A stretch of DNA of 64,000 bases. It comes from Desulfocurvibacter africanus subsp. africanus DSM 2603. Its GTDB lineage: Bacteria; Desulfobacterota; Desulfovibrionia; Desulfovibrionales; Desulfovibrionaceae. A program made the translations under genes and the position numbers. The notes beneath the pieces are model-generated. The model was not told the DNA's origin. It saw only the letters and a list, made by a program, of their open reading frames with translations, and made no database searches. Numbering within the stretch: the stretch's first letter is position 1; every line of letters begins with the position of its first letter. Below are positions 18,437 to 27,978 of this stretch, in pieces. Location of the stretch: positions 1 through 64,000 of the forward strand of contig NZ_AULZ01000002.1 of assembly GCF_000422545.1 (NCBI RefSeq), in the 5' to 3' direction.

Positions 18437-18942
18437 ATGTCTATTCTTAAGGCCAAAAGCAACCAGTTTTTCGTCATTTTATTGCGCATGGTCTGTATCG
18501 TGTTGCTCATGCTGGCCCTGCTTGGCGGATGCAGACTCAATGGTGAGGATGACGATGACGGCGGTGGCGGCGGCGGGGGGATGTCGAGTACGATACCGAG
18601 GACAACGATACACCGGGGACCGCCCAGCAGGTAAGCCTGCCGGTCACCATTATCGGTTTTGTCCAAACGTCGGATGATCCCAATGACTACTTTAGGATCA
18701 GCCCGGACGAAGATCTGCAGTATAGGTTCCTGCTCGCGTCGTTCAACAGCATGGATAACGATCTCACCCTGTATTTGTACGACGCGGATGAAAACGTCCT
18801 GGCTAGCAGCGATACCGACGACCCCGAGGAAGCCTTCAACTACACTCTGAATGATGGTGAAACCTACTATGTCCGGGTGCAGGCCGAGTCAACGGTCAGC
18901 GCGGGTGCCAGCTACGTGCTGAGCATAAGCGAGGAGAATTAG
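18437..18942 (+). pseudogene. Lipoprotein with pre-peptidase C-terminal (PPC)-like domain, frameshifted
   Basis: The ATG at 18437 has GGAGGAG 5 bases upstream and opens a lipoprotein signal with lipobox LLGGC (Cys32), then an Asp/Gly linker. The reading frame breaks in a run of six G at 18575-18580. Adding one G joins it to an open frame that continues to 18942 (VEYDTEDNDTPG, then DYFRISPDED, LTLYLYDADENVLASSD, YYVRV). That part has the beta-sandwich pattern of PPC domains. As written, translation stops at 18634. The cause could be a sequencing error, slippage-based phase variation, or decay. The final TAG stop is supplied by the repeat element that follows. Confidence 0.7.
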
Positions 18943-19067
18943 AGCACTTTGCTTTTGAAAATGCTCTGCAAGCCATGCGTCGGCATGGCTTGCCGCCGCG
19001 TAGGCGTAGGCGCAATTCACTTGCGCCGTCAACGCCGGAGCGGGCGTCTTAAAGGCAATCTGCACTA
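18940..19067 (+). repeat. 128-bp TA-ended hairpin repeat, family A, copy 2
   Basis: Same element as at 10400 and exactly the same length. It starts TAGAGCA, whose TAG is the stop codon of the preceding lipoprotein frame, and ends TGCACTA. Confidence 0.9.
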
Positions 19068-19165
19068 AGGCGAGCCTGCAAAGCTGGCGGGGCCAAGGCG
19101 TCGGTACGCCCTGGCAAGAAAGCATGAGAAGGGCGACCCCCCCTCATGCTCACTATTCGATCACT

Positions 19166-19942
19166 CTATTTAGACCTTTGGGCGTCAGCCTGCTTCCCGT
19201 CAAACCCCTGAAAATTCTTCTGCTTAAGACCGAGCTGGTATGTCTTGCCGCTTTGCCAGGAGTTGGCGTCCGGGTCCACCTCGGGCATGGGGATATCCTC
19301 TCGCCCCTCGCGCTTCTCCTGTGTCGACACGTCCAGGCGTTCATCACGCGCCTTGAGCATGCGTTCGTTGATCTGCCCGTCCTCGGTGAAGCCCATCATG
19401 AGCGCAGGGATGCCAACGGGCAGCTTGTGCTTGTGTGAGTCCCAGGTATGCCAGGTCTTGCCGTAGGTGCTGACGAGTTTCTCCATAAGCTCGTGCTCGG
19501 CGAATTCAGGAACGCCGGGAGCCACGAGCTGCCCTGACTTCACTTCATAATGGTGGCTATGCCACAACCGTTTCTCTTCCTTGGGCAATTGCCCGTAAAG
19601 GCGCTTGCTGACGATGTACTCCACGCCGATGAGCCGGGATGCGGTTTCGTTGCCGTCGTAGATGACGCACTGGTGCATCTCCTCGCCGATCTGCGAGCAG
19701 AAATGGTGGGCTTCCATCTGGTGGCCCGCGTCGTCGGCGTAGAAATGAAAGCCGTCCAGGTACATGTTCAGGGCTTCTACTGGTTCCATGTTCTGCATCA
19801 GTTCTGCTCCGGCCTCCAGGGCGCGGGACTTGAGTCTCTTCTCCTCGCCCGGCGTGCCCCGTTCCTGCTCAGCGGTCCAGGCCAAGGTCCCGGCTGAACA
19901 GGCGAGGAGGACCAAGCTGCACAACACGATGATCCGGCGCAT
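19166..19942 (-). CDS. OBAP-family (DUF1264) protein, exported
   Basis: A 258-residue protein with an N-terminal signal (VLCSLVLLACSAGTLA; either a Sec or a lipoprotein site). The DUF1264 pattern covers most of the rest: MYLDGFHFYADD, AHHFCSQIGEEMHQCVIYDG, LWHSHHYEVKSGQL and WHTWD. This family is best known from plant oil-body-associated proteins and also occurs in bacteria; its activity is unknown. His- and Cys-rich motifs suggest metal binding. The start has TGGAGG 6 bases upstream. It is monocistronic. Confidence 0.78.
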   Translation of the reverse strand: MRRIIVLCSLVLLACSAGTLAWTAEQERGTPGEEKRLKSRALEAGAELMQNMEPVEALNMYLDGFHFYADDAGHQMEAHHFCSQIGEEMHQCVIYDGNETASRLIGVEYIVSKRLYGQLPKEEKRLWHSHHYEVKSGQLVAPGVPEFAEHELMEKLVSTYGKTWHTWDSHKHKLPVGIPALMMGFTEDGQINERMLKARDERLDVSTQEKREGREDIPMPEVDPDANSWQSGKTYQLGLKQKNFQGFDGKQADAQRSK

Positions 19943-20070
19943 GGCATGCCTCCAGGTATTGGTTTCCCTCGGGAGTATAGGCTTGCGTCGGAGCCAGGGG
20001 AATCAGTGGCGGGACTATGCCTGGAGGGGGTTGGTCCTGCGAGGCGTGTAGGATGGCGGCAATTGTTCGC

Positions 20071-21417
20071 CTATTTTGCACCGTAGCCCTTGAGCTTGCG
20101 CTGCAAGGTGGCCAGACCGATGCCCAGCACGCGCGCGGCTTGAGTCTTGTTGCACTCCAAGGCCTCGTACACGGCCAGGATGTGTAGGCGCTCCACCTCG
20201 GCCAAGGGTTCCAGGCCGCCATTTTCCAGAGCCTGAATAAGGCCGGGTGCAGGCTCGGGCAGATGGAGCTGCTCAGGCTGAATCCGACCGTTCTCGGCCA
20301 GGTTGGCGGCGGACTCAATCACGCCCCGCAGTTCGCGCACGTTGCCCGGCCAGTCGTGGGCCAGCAGACGGCGCATGGCCTGCTCGGATAGCGTCACCTG
20401 GGGATGCGCCGAACCCTGGATGAAGGCTTCGGCCAGGGCGCGGATGTCGTCCTTGCGCTCGCGCAACGGCGGCAGGTGCAGGGCCGCGAAGCGCAGGCGG
20501 TAGTAGAGGTCCTTGCGGAAGCGGCCCTGGCTCACAAACGCATCCAGATCGCAGTTCGTGGCGGCCACGAAGCGCACGTCGGCCTTCTCGGGCCTGGTCT
20601 TGCCCACGGGCGTGAACTCGCGCTCCTGCAGGATGCGCAGGAGCTTGCCCTGTAGTTCCAGGGGCAGGTCGCCAATCTCGTCCAGGAAAAGGGTGCCTCC
20701 GCGAGCCTGGGCCAGATAGCCGGCTGTGTCTGTCATGGCGCCGGTGAAGGCGCCCTTGGCGTGGCCGAAGAACTCGGACTCGAAGAGCCCGGTTGAAAGG
20801 GCCAGCATGTTCACGGCAATAAACGGCCCCGCCTGGCGCGGACTGGCTTTATGGATGGCTCTGGCCAACAGTTCCTTGCCCGTGCCCGTCTCGCCAGTCA
20901 GAAGCACGGCGATGTCCGAGCGGGCGTGCAGCTCGGCCTCGCGCAGCACGCGCAGCATGTTTTCGTTGGCCGTGGTCAGCTCCGCGAAGGCCTCGGAATT
21001 CTCGGGGCCGCGCACAGCTTCCTGGCGCAGGCGCAGCAGGTCGAGCATGGCCCCGCGCTCCAGGGCTCGCTTCAGGGCGTGCACGAGCTGGTCGGGCTGC
21101 AGTGGCTTGACCAGATAGTCGAAAGCGCCCTGCTTGATGGCTTGGATGACCATGGGGATGGACTCGTTGGCCGTGACCATGATGCACTCGGTGCGCGGGC
21201 TCTCGCGCTTGATCAGCTCCAGGACCTCCAGGCCGTCCATGCCGGGCATGGTGATGTCCAGGATGGCCGCGTCGAAGCGTTTTTCCGCCAGCAATCCGGC
21301 CACGGCAGTGGGGTCCGGCGTGGCGGTCAGGTCGTCGAAGCCTTCCAGACGCAGCTTGCGCGTAACGGAATTGAGGAAGGCCTGTTCGTCGTCCACAATG
21401 AGAATGCTTGCGCCCAC
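20071..21417 (-). CDS. Sigma-54-dependent response regulator (AtoC/NtrC type)
   Basis: 448 residues: receiver (acceptor Asp in AAILDITMPGMDG), AAA+ domain with Walker A GETGTGKE, the sigma-54-contacting GAFTGA loop and LFLDEIGDLPL, then a C-terminal Fis-type helix-turn-helix (NKTQAARVLGIGLATLQRKL). It activates sigma-54 promoters once phosphorylated. The GTG at 21417 has AAGGAG 8 bases upstream, overlapping the end of the kinase gene, so the pair is one operon. The frame is open far upstream inside the kinase gene; that part is not real. Confidence 0.9.
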   Translation of the reverse strand: MGASILIVDDEQAFLNSVTRKLRLEGFDDLTATPDPTAVAGLLAEKRFDAAILDITMPGMDGLEVLELIKRESPRTECIMVTANESIPMVIQAIKQGAFDYLVKPLQPDQLVHALKRALERGAMLDLLRLRQEAVRGPENSEAFAELTTANENMLRVLREAELHARSDIAVLLTGETGTGKELLARAIHKASPRQAGPFIAVNMLALSTGLFESEFFGHAKGAFTGAMTDTAGYLAQARGGTLFLDEIGDLPLELQGKLLRILQEREFTPVGKTRPEKADVRFVAATNCDLDAFVSQGRFRKDLYYRLRFAALHLPPLRERKDDIRALAEAFIQGSAHPQVTLSEQAMRRLLAHDWPGNVRELRGVIESAANLAENGRIQPEQLHLPEPAPGLIQALENGGLEPLAEVERLHILAVYEALECNKTQAARVLGIGLATLQRKLKGYGAK

Positions 21418-21422
21418 GGGCG

Positions 21423-23879
21423 TCACTCCTTGGCCGCGGGCAGACGCAGGCTGAAGACCGTGCGGCCGGGATGGCTGTCCACGGCAAGGCTCCCGCCGTG
21501 CTCTTCGGCGATGCGCTGAGAGATCGCCAGACCCAGGCCCGTGCCGTGCTGCTTGCCCTTGGTGGTGAAGAAGGGCTCGAAAACCGAGCTCAGGATTTCT
21601 GGCGGGATGCCCGGACCGTTGTCCTCCACGTCCACGCGCACCATTCCGGTCCCATCGGTGCGGGCGCGCAGGACGATGGCCGCCTCGGCGTGGGGCACGC
21701 CCTCCAGGGCCTGGGAGGCGTTGATTAGCAGGTTGATGAGCACCTGCTCGATGCGGCCCGGATGCATGACCACGCGCGGCAGGTCGGCCGGCACGTCCAC
21801 CGTGAGCGCGCCCACGGACTTGCGCACCTGTTTGCCCACCAGAGTCATGACCTGCCCGGACACGGTGGACAGGCTCTCGGGCCGCATCTCCTCGTCCTCG
21901 CCCTGGCCGCGGATGTAGTTCTTGAGCTCGTCCACGATGCCCGTGATGCGCCTGGAGCCGTGCTCCATGTCCTCCAGCAGTTGGAACACGTCGTTCATCA
22001 AATCCTCGGGCAGCATGTTCATGATGCGCGCCTCGGGCCGCTCCTTGAGGCATTCGTCCAGCTCGGCGCGGATGGCCAGCAGGTAGTCGCGCAGCACCGG
22101 CAGGTTGAAGTAGATGAAGTTGTTCGGATTGTTGATCTCGTGGGCCACGCCGGCAATGATGCGGCCCAGGGCGGCCATCTTGTCCGCGTGGTACATCTGC
22201 TGCTGCACGCGGTGCAGCTCGGTCACGTCGCGGCCTTCGGCCACCATGAGCTGCACCTTGCCATCCTCGCCAAACACGGGCTTGATCGAGATATCGACAT
22301 GATTGCCATGCTGGGACAGCTCGAAACGCATGAATTCACCCTGCCCGGCGCGCGCCAGGGCGTCACGGAGGATCTCGCGTCGTGCGGGGTTAAAGTGCGG
22401 ATCCACTTCCGACAACGGCCGGCCGATGATATCCTCCCGCTTAATTTCGTGGTGTTCCAGGACCGACCGGTTGATCTCCAGGACGCGGCCTTGGGCGTCA
22501 AGCAGGCTCATGAACTGGAAACTCTGGTCGAAGATGGCCCGCACGCGGCGGTCACGCTCCTCCAGGGCCTCGACCGCTGCCCGGCGGGCCTGCTCCAGGT
22601 TCTCGCTTTCCCGGCGCAGCTCGCGGATGCGGTCCAGCAGGGCCAGGGACATGCTGGCGGCCATGAGCATGGTTCCAATCTGGAAGGAGTTCATGGTCAG
22701 CACGTTGCGCGGCAACAGGTTCATATCGGCCAGGATGTAGACACAGGTTCCCAGTGGGAAGAAGGACACGGCCATGAGGAAAAAACGGGCGGGCTTGAAG
22801 CCCTTGATCCTGCACCAGATGCCCGTGCCGATGACCGCGAAGGGCGCGGCCAGCCCCAGGAAATTGAGCCACATGTCCAGCAGCTTGGGGTTGTGCAGAA
22901 AGGCCACGAGCACGGCGCTGAGCCCCAGCAGTCCGTAGAGCCGGAGCAGCTTGTCCAGCACGGGTGCGGTGCGAGCGGTCATGAGGAAGGCACGGGTGAA
23001 CTTGGTGGCCGAGTAGATCATGGCCGCCAGGACCAGCGAATAAAGGAGGTTCACCTCCTCATGGTTCCAGTTCTTGAGCAGCCGATCCAGGAAGTTGTTG
23101 TCGAGCACGAAGAAGGCCGTCAGGAAGACGAGCAGCAGCGAGAACCAGAGCATGCCGCGGTCGCGCGTTACCAGGAAGAGCAGCAGGGCCAGCGGTGCCA
23201 TGAGCAGCATCACGCCGTAGAACACGCCCAGGAGCACGTTCCAGACCACCAGGGCGTTGTAGTAGCTCTGGCTCTCGAAGAGGAACAACTTTTTCAGATA
23301 ATGGAAGCTGTTTTGGACGCGGATGTACAGATACAGCGGCTCTCCCTGCGCCGCCCGGATATCCGGTTCCGGACCAAGGGCGAAGGGGATGGCCAGGTGG
23401 CCGTGCGGATGGAACATGGACCGGCCGGTCTCCTTGACCATCCATTGGCCGGGGTGCCTCGTGTTTGGTAAATACAGGCTCAACCTGTCGTAATAGACGT
23501 CCTCAAGTACGAGCACCCAATCGCGGACGGGCTGGCCGTCGGCCCCAAGGACGTCCTCCGGCCTCAGGGGCAGGCGGAGCCAGACATTCAGGCCGGGCTC
23601 GAAACGCCGGTAGGACTCGACGAGCGGAGCGAACATGCCTTCCGTCCGCGGGGATGCGACATCCTGGATTGTCATGGTCCTGGAGGGGTCTTCCAGAAAA
23701 TCCATGCGCTCCGAGAGTTCGGTGAAGCCGTGCAGGGCCAGGCTATGCGCCATGCACGAGCCGTGTTCACAAATATCCGGCTGGCAGGCCTGCAGGAGCA
23801 AGGCGCAGAGCAGAATCGCGCACAGCAGGGCAAAGCGCAAAAAGTGCGCACGGTAAGGCAGGCTCCGTCGGGTCGTCAT
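21423..23879 (-). CDS. 7TMR-DISM sensor histidine kinase
   Basis: About 818 residues. A signal/lipoprotein-like N-terminus (LLLQAC) is followed by a periplasmic carbohydrate-binding-like 7TMR-DISMED2 region, seven membrane helices (about 205-400), a coiled coil, a PAS domain (about 440-560), HisKA with GVAHEINNPNNF (phospho-His) and HATPase (NLLINAS, DNGPGIPPE, GTGLGLAIS). It phosphorylates the adjacent AtoC-type regulator. The ATG at 23879 directly precedes the signal; the upstream extension lacks features and its ribosome site is weak. Confidence 0.88.
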   Translation of the reverse strand: MTTRRSLPYRAHFLRFALLCAILLCALLLQACQPDICEHGSCMAHSLALHGFTELSERMDFLEDPSRTMTIQDVASPRTEGMFAPLVESYRRFEPGLNVWLRLPLRPEDVLGADGQPVRDWVLVLEDVYYDRLSLYLPNTRHPGQWMVKETGRSMFHPHGHLAIPFALGPEPDIRAAQGEPLYLYIRVQNSFHYLKKLFLFESQSYYNALVVWNVLLGVFYGVMLLMAPLALLLFLVTRDRGMLWFSLLLVFLTAFFVLDNNFLDRLLKNWNHEEVNLLYSLVLAAMIYSATKFTRAFLMTARTAPVLDKLLRLYGLLGLSAVLVAFLHNPKLLDMWLNFLGLAAPFAVIGTGIWCRIKGFKPARFFLMAVSFFPLGTCVYILADMNLLPRNVLTMNSFQIGTMLMAASMSLALLDRIRELRRESENLEQARRAAVEALEERDRRVRAIFDQSFQFMSLLDAQGRVLEINRSVLEHHEIKREDIIGRPLSEVDPHFNPARREILRDALARAGQGEFMRFELSQHGNHVDISIKPVFGEDGKVQLMVAEGRDVTELHRVQQQMYHADKMAALGRIIAGVAHEINNPNNFIYFNLPVLRDYLLAIRAELDECLKERPEARIMNMLPEDLMNDVFQLLEDMEHGSRRITGIVDELKNYIRGQGEDEEMRPESLSTVSGQVMTLVGKQVRKSVGALTVDVPADLPRVVMHPGRIEQVLINLLINASQALEGVPHAEAAIVLRARTDGTGMVRVDVEDNGPGIPPEILSSVFEPFFTTKGKQHGTGLGLAISQRIAEEHGGSLAVDSHPGRTVFSLRLPAAKE

Positions 23880-24094
23880 GGGCTTTGCCCCTGGCCAAGG
23901 GCCGGTGATCGGTTCATCGCGGCAAGCGGATATGCAGGGAATTCCCTTATTTCCGGTGCGAGCGCAACCCCCTGCGCTGGAAGAATGCGGGACGGCCGGC
24001 TCTTTGCAGTCGTCCGCCGCTACGGATAAACGGCCATGGGCCACGGTCGGCAAGGCCGCAGAGCGCATGGTCACAGTCATTCCCGAGGTATTGC

Positions 24095-25729
24095 ATGCGA
24101 AAAGTGATCGCCACGCTGTGGCTTGCCGCGGCCCTGCTCATGTGCGGCCTGCCGGCTCTGGCCCAGGATGGCCGGGAGCTGGTGGAGACCTTGATGTCCA
24201 TACAGCGCGCCATGAACGAGGTCCGGGCCGACATCGCCGATGTCGAGACGCAGATGGCCGACGCCCCCAACCGGGCCCGGCGCGAGGCCATCGGCCAGGA
24301 GCTGACCGAGTTGCGCACGAAGCTGGCCAGGCAGCGCCAGAACTTCGAAACTATCGCCTCGGGCCTGAACCTGCAGGCCGCTACGGATAAGACCGAAGAG
24401 AACCTTGACTGGCAGGCGGAGCTCAAGGAGCTTATCAGTCCGCTACTCAAGGAACTCAAGCAAATCACCGACCGCCCCAGAGAGATCGACCGTCTGCGCA
24501 CGGAGATCGCCGCGCATCAGTCCAGGCTGCAAGGAGCGGACAAGGCCATGGCACGCATCGGCGAGGTCCGCGCGAGCGCCGTGGACCCCGAGTTGCGGAC
24601 TGCCTTGGACAACCTGGAGCTGAAATGGCGGGAGCACAAGGAGCAGCTCCTGAGCGATATCGCCGTGACTCGCTACCAACTGGAGCAGAAGCTCTCGGAG
24701 GAACAGTCCTTTGCCGCATCCGCACGCAACATATTCGAGAGCTTCTTCAAGAGCCGGGGCAAGAACCTGCTGGTTGCCGTGGGCGCGTTTTTCCTGGTCT
24801 TCTTCGCCCTGCGCTTTTTGCACGGAGTAATTCACCGTCGCACGCCAATGCAGCGCATGGAGCAGGAGAGCTTCCTGCTGCGCCTGTTCGACGTGCTCTT
24901 TTACATGGGCATTGTCCTGGCGGCCTCGACCGCTTCGCTGGTCGTGCTTTACCTGTCGGGCGACTGGGTGCTGCTGGGTCTTACCTTCATCCTGCTGGTG
25001 GCCATCGTGTGGTCGGCCAAGGAAGGCCTGCGGCGCTTCTGGGAGCAGGGCAAGCTCATCCTGAACATCGGCGGCGTGCGCGTGGGCGAGCGTATCATCT
25101 GGAACGGCCTGCCTTGGCGAGTGGAAACCCTGCACTACTACTCCACGCTAGTGAACCCGGCCTTTTCGGGCGGGCGCATCCGCGTGCAGCTCAACGATTT
25201 GATTGAACAGGTCTCGCGGCCCTTGGGCAACGAAGAGGACTGGTTCCCAAGTCGCGAAGGCGACTGGGTCATGCTCGCCGACGGAAGCTACGGCCAGGTG
25301 CAGCGCCAGACTCCCGAACACGTGCGGCTGCAATTGATAGGCGGAAGTCACAAGACGTTCCAGATAGCCGACTACCTGGGGCAGACGCCGCGCAACCTTT
25401 CCCAGGGCTTCACCGTGGGTACGACCTTCGGCGTGGACTACAAGCACCAGGCCATCGCCACGCACGAGATCCCCGAAACCTTCCGCGCGGCCGTGGAGGA
25501 GGGCATCCGCCACGCTGGGCTGGGTGACATGCTGGATTCCGTGAACGCCGACTTCAAGGCCGCCGGCGCATCGTCCCTGGACATCGGCGTGTGGACCACC
25601 ATGAAGGAAGGCGCGGGCCACAAATTCTACGCCATCGAGCGCCTCATGCAGCGCATATGCACCGAGACCTGCACTGCCAGGGGCTGGGAGATTCCTTTTA
25701 CCCAGATCACGGTGCACCAGGCGGAGTAG
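24095..25729 (+). CDS. MscS-family mechanosensitive ion channel with long periplasmic domain
   Basis: 544 residues. A cleavable signal (cut near residue 23, ALA-QD) is followed by a largely coiled-coil periplasmic region (about 25-215), a few membrane helices (about 230-320) and a cytoplasmic region with an MscS-type beta domain (GGVRVGERIIWNGLPWRVE) and alpha/beta C-terminal domain. Such channels open under membrane tension in hypo-osmotic shock. The membrane pore helix is less Gly/Ala-rich than in classic MscS, so the exact subclass is unclear. It is divergent from the kinase gene (215-base gap). Confidence 0.75.
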   Translation: MRKVIATLWLAAALLMCGLPALAQDGRELVETLMSIQRAMNEVRADIADVETQMADAPNRARREAIGQELTELRTKLARQRQNFETIASGLNLQAATDKTEENLDWQAELKELISPLLKELKQITDRPREIDRLRTEIAAHQSRLQGADKAMARIGEVRASAVDPELRTALDNLELKWREHKEQLLSDIAVTRYQLEQKLSEEQSFAASARNIFESFFKSRGKNLLVAVGAFFLVFFALRFLHGVIHRRTPMQRMEQESFLLRLFDVLFYMGIVLAASTASLVVLYLSGDWVLLGLTFILLVAIVWSAKEGLRRFWEQGKLILNIGGVRVGERIIWNGLPWRVETLHYYSTLVNPAFSGGRIRVQLNDLIEQVSRPLGNEEDWFPSREGDWVMLADGSYGQVQRQTPEHVRLQLIGGSHKTFQIADYLGQTPRNLSQGFTVGTTFGVDYKHQAIATHEIPETFRAAVEEGIRHAGLGDMLDSVNADFKAAGASSLDIGVWTTMKEGAGHKFYAIERLMQRICTETCTARGWEIPFTQITVHQAE

Positions 25730-25750
25730 GGCAATTTGCCCTGGAAATGA

Positions 25751-25786
25751 AAGCCGGGAAGGGTAACGTCCTTCCCGGCTTTTTTT
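25751..25786. terminator. Bidirectional terminator
   Basis: A 12-bp stem (AAGCCGGGAAGG and its complement) is followed by seven T on the plus strand. It lies between the convergent MscS and sensor-kinase genes and can serve both. Confidence 0.85.
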
Positions 25787-25799
25787 CATGAGCATAGAC

Positions 25800-27158
25800 T
25801 TATGCGCTGCTCAGGGGACCAAATGGTAAGCGTATGGTCATGAGCAACCCCCGCTCTTCCCGGTTTTGCGCCTCTATCGAACCGCCGTGGGCGGCGATGG
25901 CGCGCTTTGCGATGGCCAGCCCCAGTCCGAAGCCTAGGCCCATGGCGGCGTCGGGCAGCCTGACAAACGGTTCAAACATGCTCTGAAGGGCGTCCTGCCT
26001 CACTCCCGGGCCTTCATCGGCCACGCGGATCACGAAAGAGCGCGCATCCCAATCGGCCGAGACATTAACATCGACCTTCTGCCCGCTCGTGGAGTGATGG
26101 ATGGCATTGCGAACCACGTTCTCCACGGCGCGGCGAATCAGCTCCGCGTTGCCTCGGACAGTCGGGTTGGCCCCGGATGGCTCGCGCGCATCGATATTCG
26201 TTTCGACCAGGACCCCGGAAGCGTTGGCCTCGAAGCTGGCGTCGCTTACGACGGCTCGTACGAGGCTGTCGAGGTCGAAATAATCGTCGAGCTGTGGTGC
26301 TCCGGCCTCCACGCGGGACAAGGTCAGCAGTTCCCCCACCAATTCGTCGAGCCGGCAGGACTCGAGTTCGATCCGGTCCAGCGAAGCCTGGAGCCGTTGC
26401 GGGTTCTGGCGCGCCAGTCCGATGGCCATGTGCAGTCGCGCCAGCGGCGAACGCAACTCGTGCGAAACGTCATGCAGGAGCTGCTCCCGCGATGCGACAA
26501 GCTGCTGCAGCCGTTCGGCCATCAAGTCGAAATCCCGCGCCAGGTCGGCTATTTCGTCGCGGCGTCGTCCCATGTGGGGTTTGAGCCGCACGCCCAGCTG
26601 ACCTTGCGCAAGCTGCTCGAATCCGCTGCGGATGCGCCTGACCGGCCTGGTCAGATACCAGGCCAGGGTGGCGCTGAACATGAGCCCTCCGATCACGCCA
26701 AGACTTAGCATCTCTAGCGGAATATTCAGCGGGCCCGGCCGGGGCGGCCTCGGGAACATGTCGCGCATGTCGTAGGTCAGTCGGTATGCGGCCTGATCTC
26801 GGTCCTGGACCATTTCCGTCACCATGCTCCGGTCGTCACCGGCGTTTGGTGACGATGGGCGCACGGCCTCTTCCTCCGGGGCAGCCGCCTGCTCCGAGTT
26901 TACGGGCGCAACGGTCAACCGCCGCCTCTCCGCTTCAGGCCATGAAGCGAGCAGGGCTTCGGTCGCGGACATTCCGCCTAGGCGCAAGACGGTCGCGGCG
27001 GAGGCGATCTGAGTGTAGGCGATTCTTTCGGCATGCTGCGTCGCAAAGGGCTTGCGCGATGCGTCATGGAGCGCGAACATGACCCAGACGCCTTCGACGA
27101 TGAGCATGAAGGTCAGCCAGAAGCTGAACAGAATCTTCCAGAACAGCCGTTGCTTCAT
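25800..27158 (-). CDS. Sensor histidine kinase, CpxA-like
   Basis: 452 residues. One N-terminal membrane helix, a periplasmic sensor region (about 35-160), a second helix, then HAMP (LTRPVRRIRSGFEQLAQG), HisKA with DVSHELRSPLARL (phospho-His) and HATPase (NVVRNAIHH, DEGPGV, GFGLGLAIAKR). Architecture and length match CpxA/envelope-stress kinases. It begins immediately after the regulator gene stop codon, forming a regulator-kinase operon. The periplasmic region contains a low-complexity Ala/Glu/Pro stretch. Confidence 0.85.
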   Translation of the reverse strand: MKQRLFWKILFSFWLTFMLIVEGVWVMFALHDASRKPFATQHAERIAYTQIASAATVLRLGGMSATEALLASWPEAERRRLTVAPVNSEQAAAPEEEAVRPSSPNAGDDRSMVTEMVQDRDQAAYRLTYDMRDMFPRPPRPGPLNIPLEMLSLGVIGGLMFSATLAWYLTRPVRRIRSGFEQLAQGQLGVRLKPHMGRRRDEIADLARDFDLMAERLQQLVASREQLLHDVSHELRSPLARLHMAIGLARQNPQRLQASLDRIELESCRLDELVGELLTLSRVEAGAPQLDDYFDLDSLVRAVVSDASFEANASGVLVETNIDAREPSGANPTVRGNAELIRRAVENVVRNAIHHSTSGQKVDVNVSADWDARSFVIRVADEGPGVRQDALQSMFEPFVRLPDAAMGLGFGLGLAIAKRAIAAHGGSIEAQNREERGLLMTIRLPFGPLSSA

Positions 27159-27854
27159 TCAACTCCGCCTTACGCGGTAGCCGATGCTCCGCACTGTTTC
27201 GATACAGATCTCGTCGCCTGCGGCGGCATGCAGCTTCTGCCTTAGGTTGCTCACGTGCACGTCGACGCTGCGATCATACGGCTCGCGCGGGCGGCCGAGC
27301 GCACGCTCCGACAGCTCATCCTTGGATACGACCCGATCCCCTTCGTGCAGCAGGATTTCAAGCAGGTTGAATTCCGAAACGGTGAGATCGAGCGGCTTGC
27401 CGTCCCAGCTCACTTTTCGTTGCGGCGGCAGGAGCTTGAGCTTGCCCTGGACCAGCGTCTCGCCTGGCGGCCGCTCGCTCGCATCGGCCATCCTTCTGAG
27501 GACCGCCCGCAGGCGGGCCACCAGCTCGCGGGGGTAGCACGGCTTGGGCACGTAATCGTCCGCGCCCATTTCGAGCCCGACGATGCGGTCCACATGGTCT
27601 CCCTTGGCCGTCAGCATGATGATGGGGATGCGGCTCGCCTGCCGCACTCTGCGCAGGACCTCGACGCCGCCCAGTCCCGGCAACATCACGTCCAGGATGA
27701 CCGCGTCGTAAGCGCCGGAAAGCGCCGCCTCGGCGCCGGTGTCTCCATTGAGTATGGTGGTCGTCTCGAAACCCTCGCCGGCAAGATACTCGGTGAGCAT
27801 GGAGCCCAGGTCGGCATCATCGTCTATCAGCAGGATCCGTGTTTTTGTATCCAT
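27159..27854 (-). CDS. OmpR/CpxR-family response regulator
   Basis: 231 residues from ATG 27854: receiver with DDD near the N-terminus, acceptor Asp in AVILDVMLPGLGG, Lys in VPKPCYPREL, then an OmpR winged helix (LTVSEFNLLEILL, VDVHVSNLRQKL, ETVRSIGYR). It controls transcription on phosphorylation by the kinase encoded next to it. A TTG 39 bases upstream could also start the frame. A GTAAA direct repeat about 50 bases upstream suggests that it regulates itself. Confidence 0.88.
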   Translation of the reverse strand: MDTKTRILLIDDDADLGSMLTEYLAGEGFETTTILNGDTGAEAALSGAYDAVILDVMLPGLGGVEVLRRVRQASRIPIIMLTAKGDHVDRIVGLEMGADDYVPKPCYPRELVARLRAVLRRMADASERPPGETLVQGKLKLLPPQRKVSWDGKPLDLTVSEFNLLEILLHEGDRVVSKDELSERALGRPREPYDRSVDVHVSNLRQKLHAAAGDEICIETVRSIGYRVRRS

Positions 27855-27905
27855 GTCGAACACTCTATAAGGCAGTGGCAAGGAAAGGAACAAGGTTGGG
27901 CTATC

Positions 27906-27921
27906 TTTACGCTATCTTTAC
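27906..27921 (-). promoter_or_regulatory. CpxR-type box (GTAAA-N6-GTAAA)
   Basis: The minus strand reads GTAAA GATAGC GTAAA, part of an 11-bp tandem repeat. This fits the CpxR recognition pattern of two GTAAA half-sites separated by a few bases. It is 52 bases upstream of the CpxR-like regulator start, consistent with autoregulation. Confidence 0.6.
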
Positions 27922-27978
27922 GCATCCCTGGCTGCCTTCTTACCCTCATCGCACAGCGTTCCCGCTATAGTGCCCGCC

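Noticed and set aside
21762-23471. 569-codon open frame antisense to the 7TMR-DISM kinase
   Set aside because: Shadow of a real gene; no recognisable motif.
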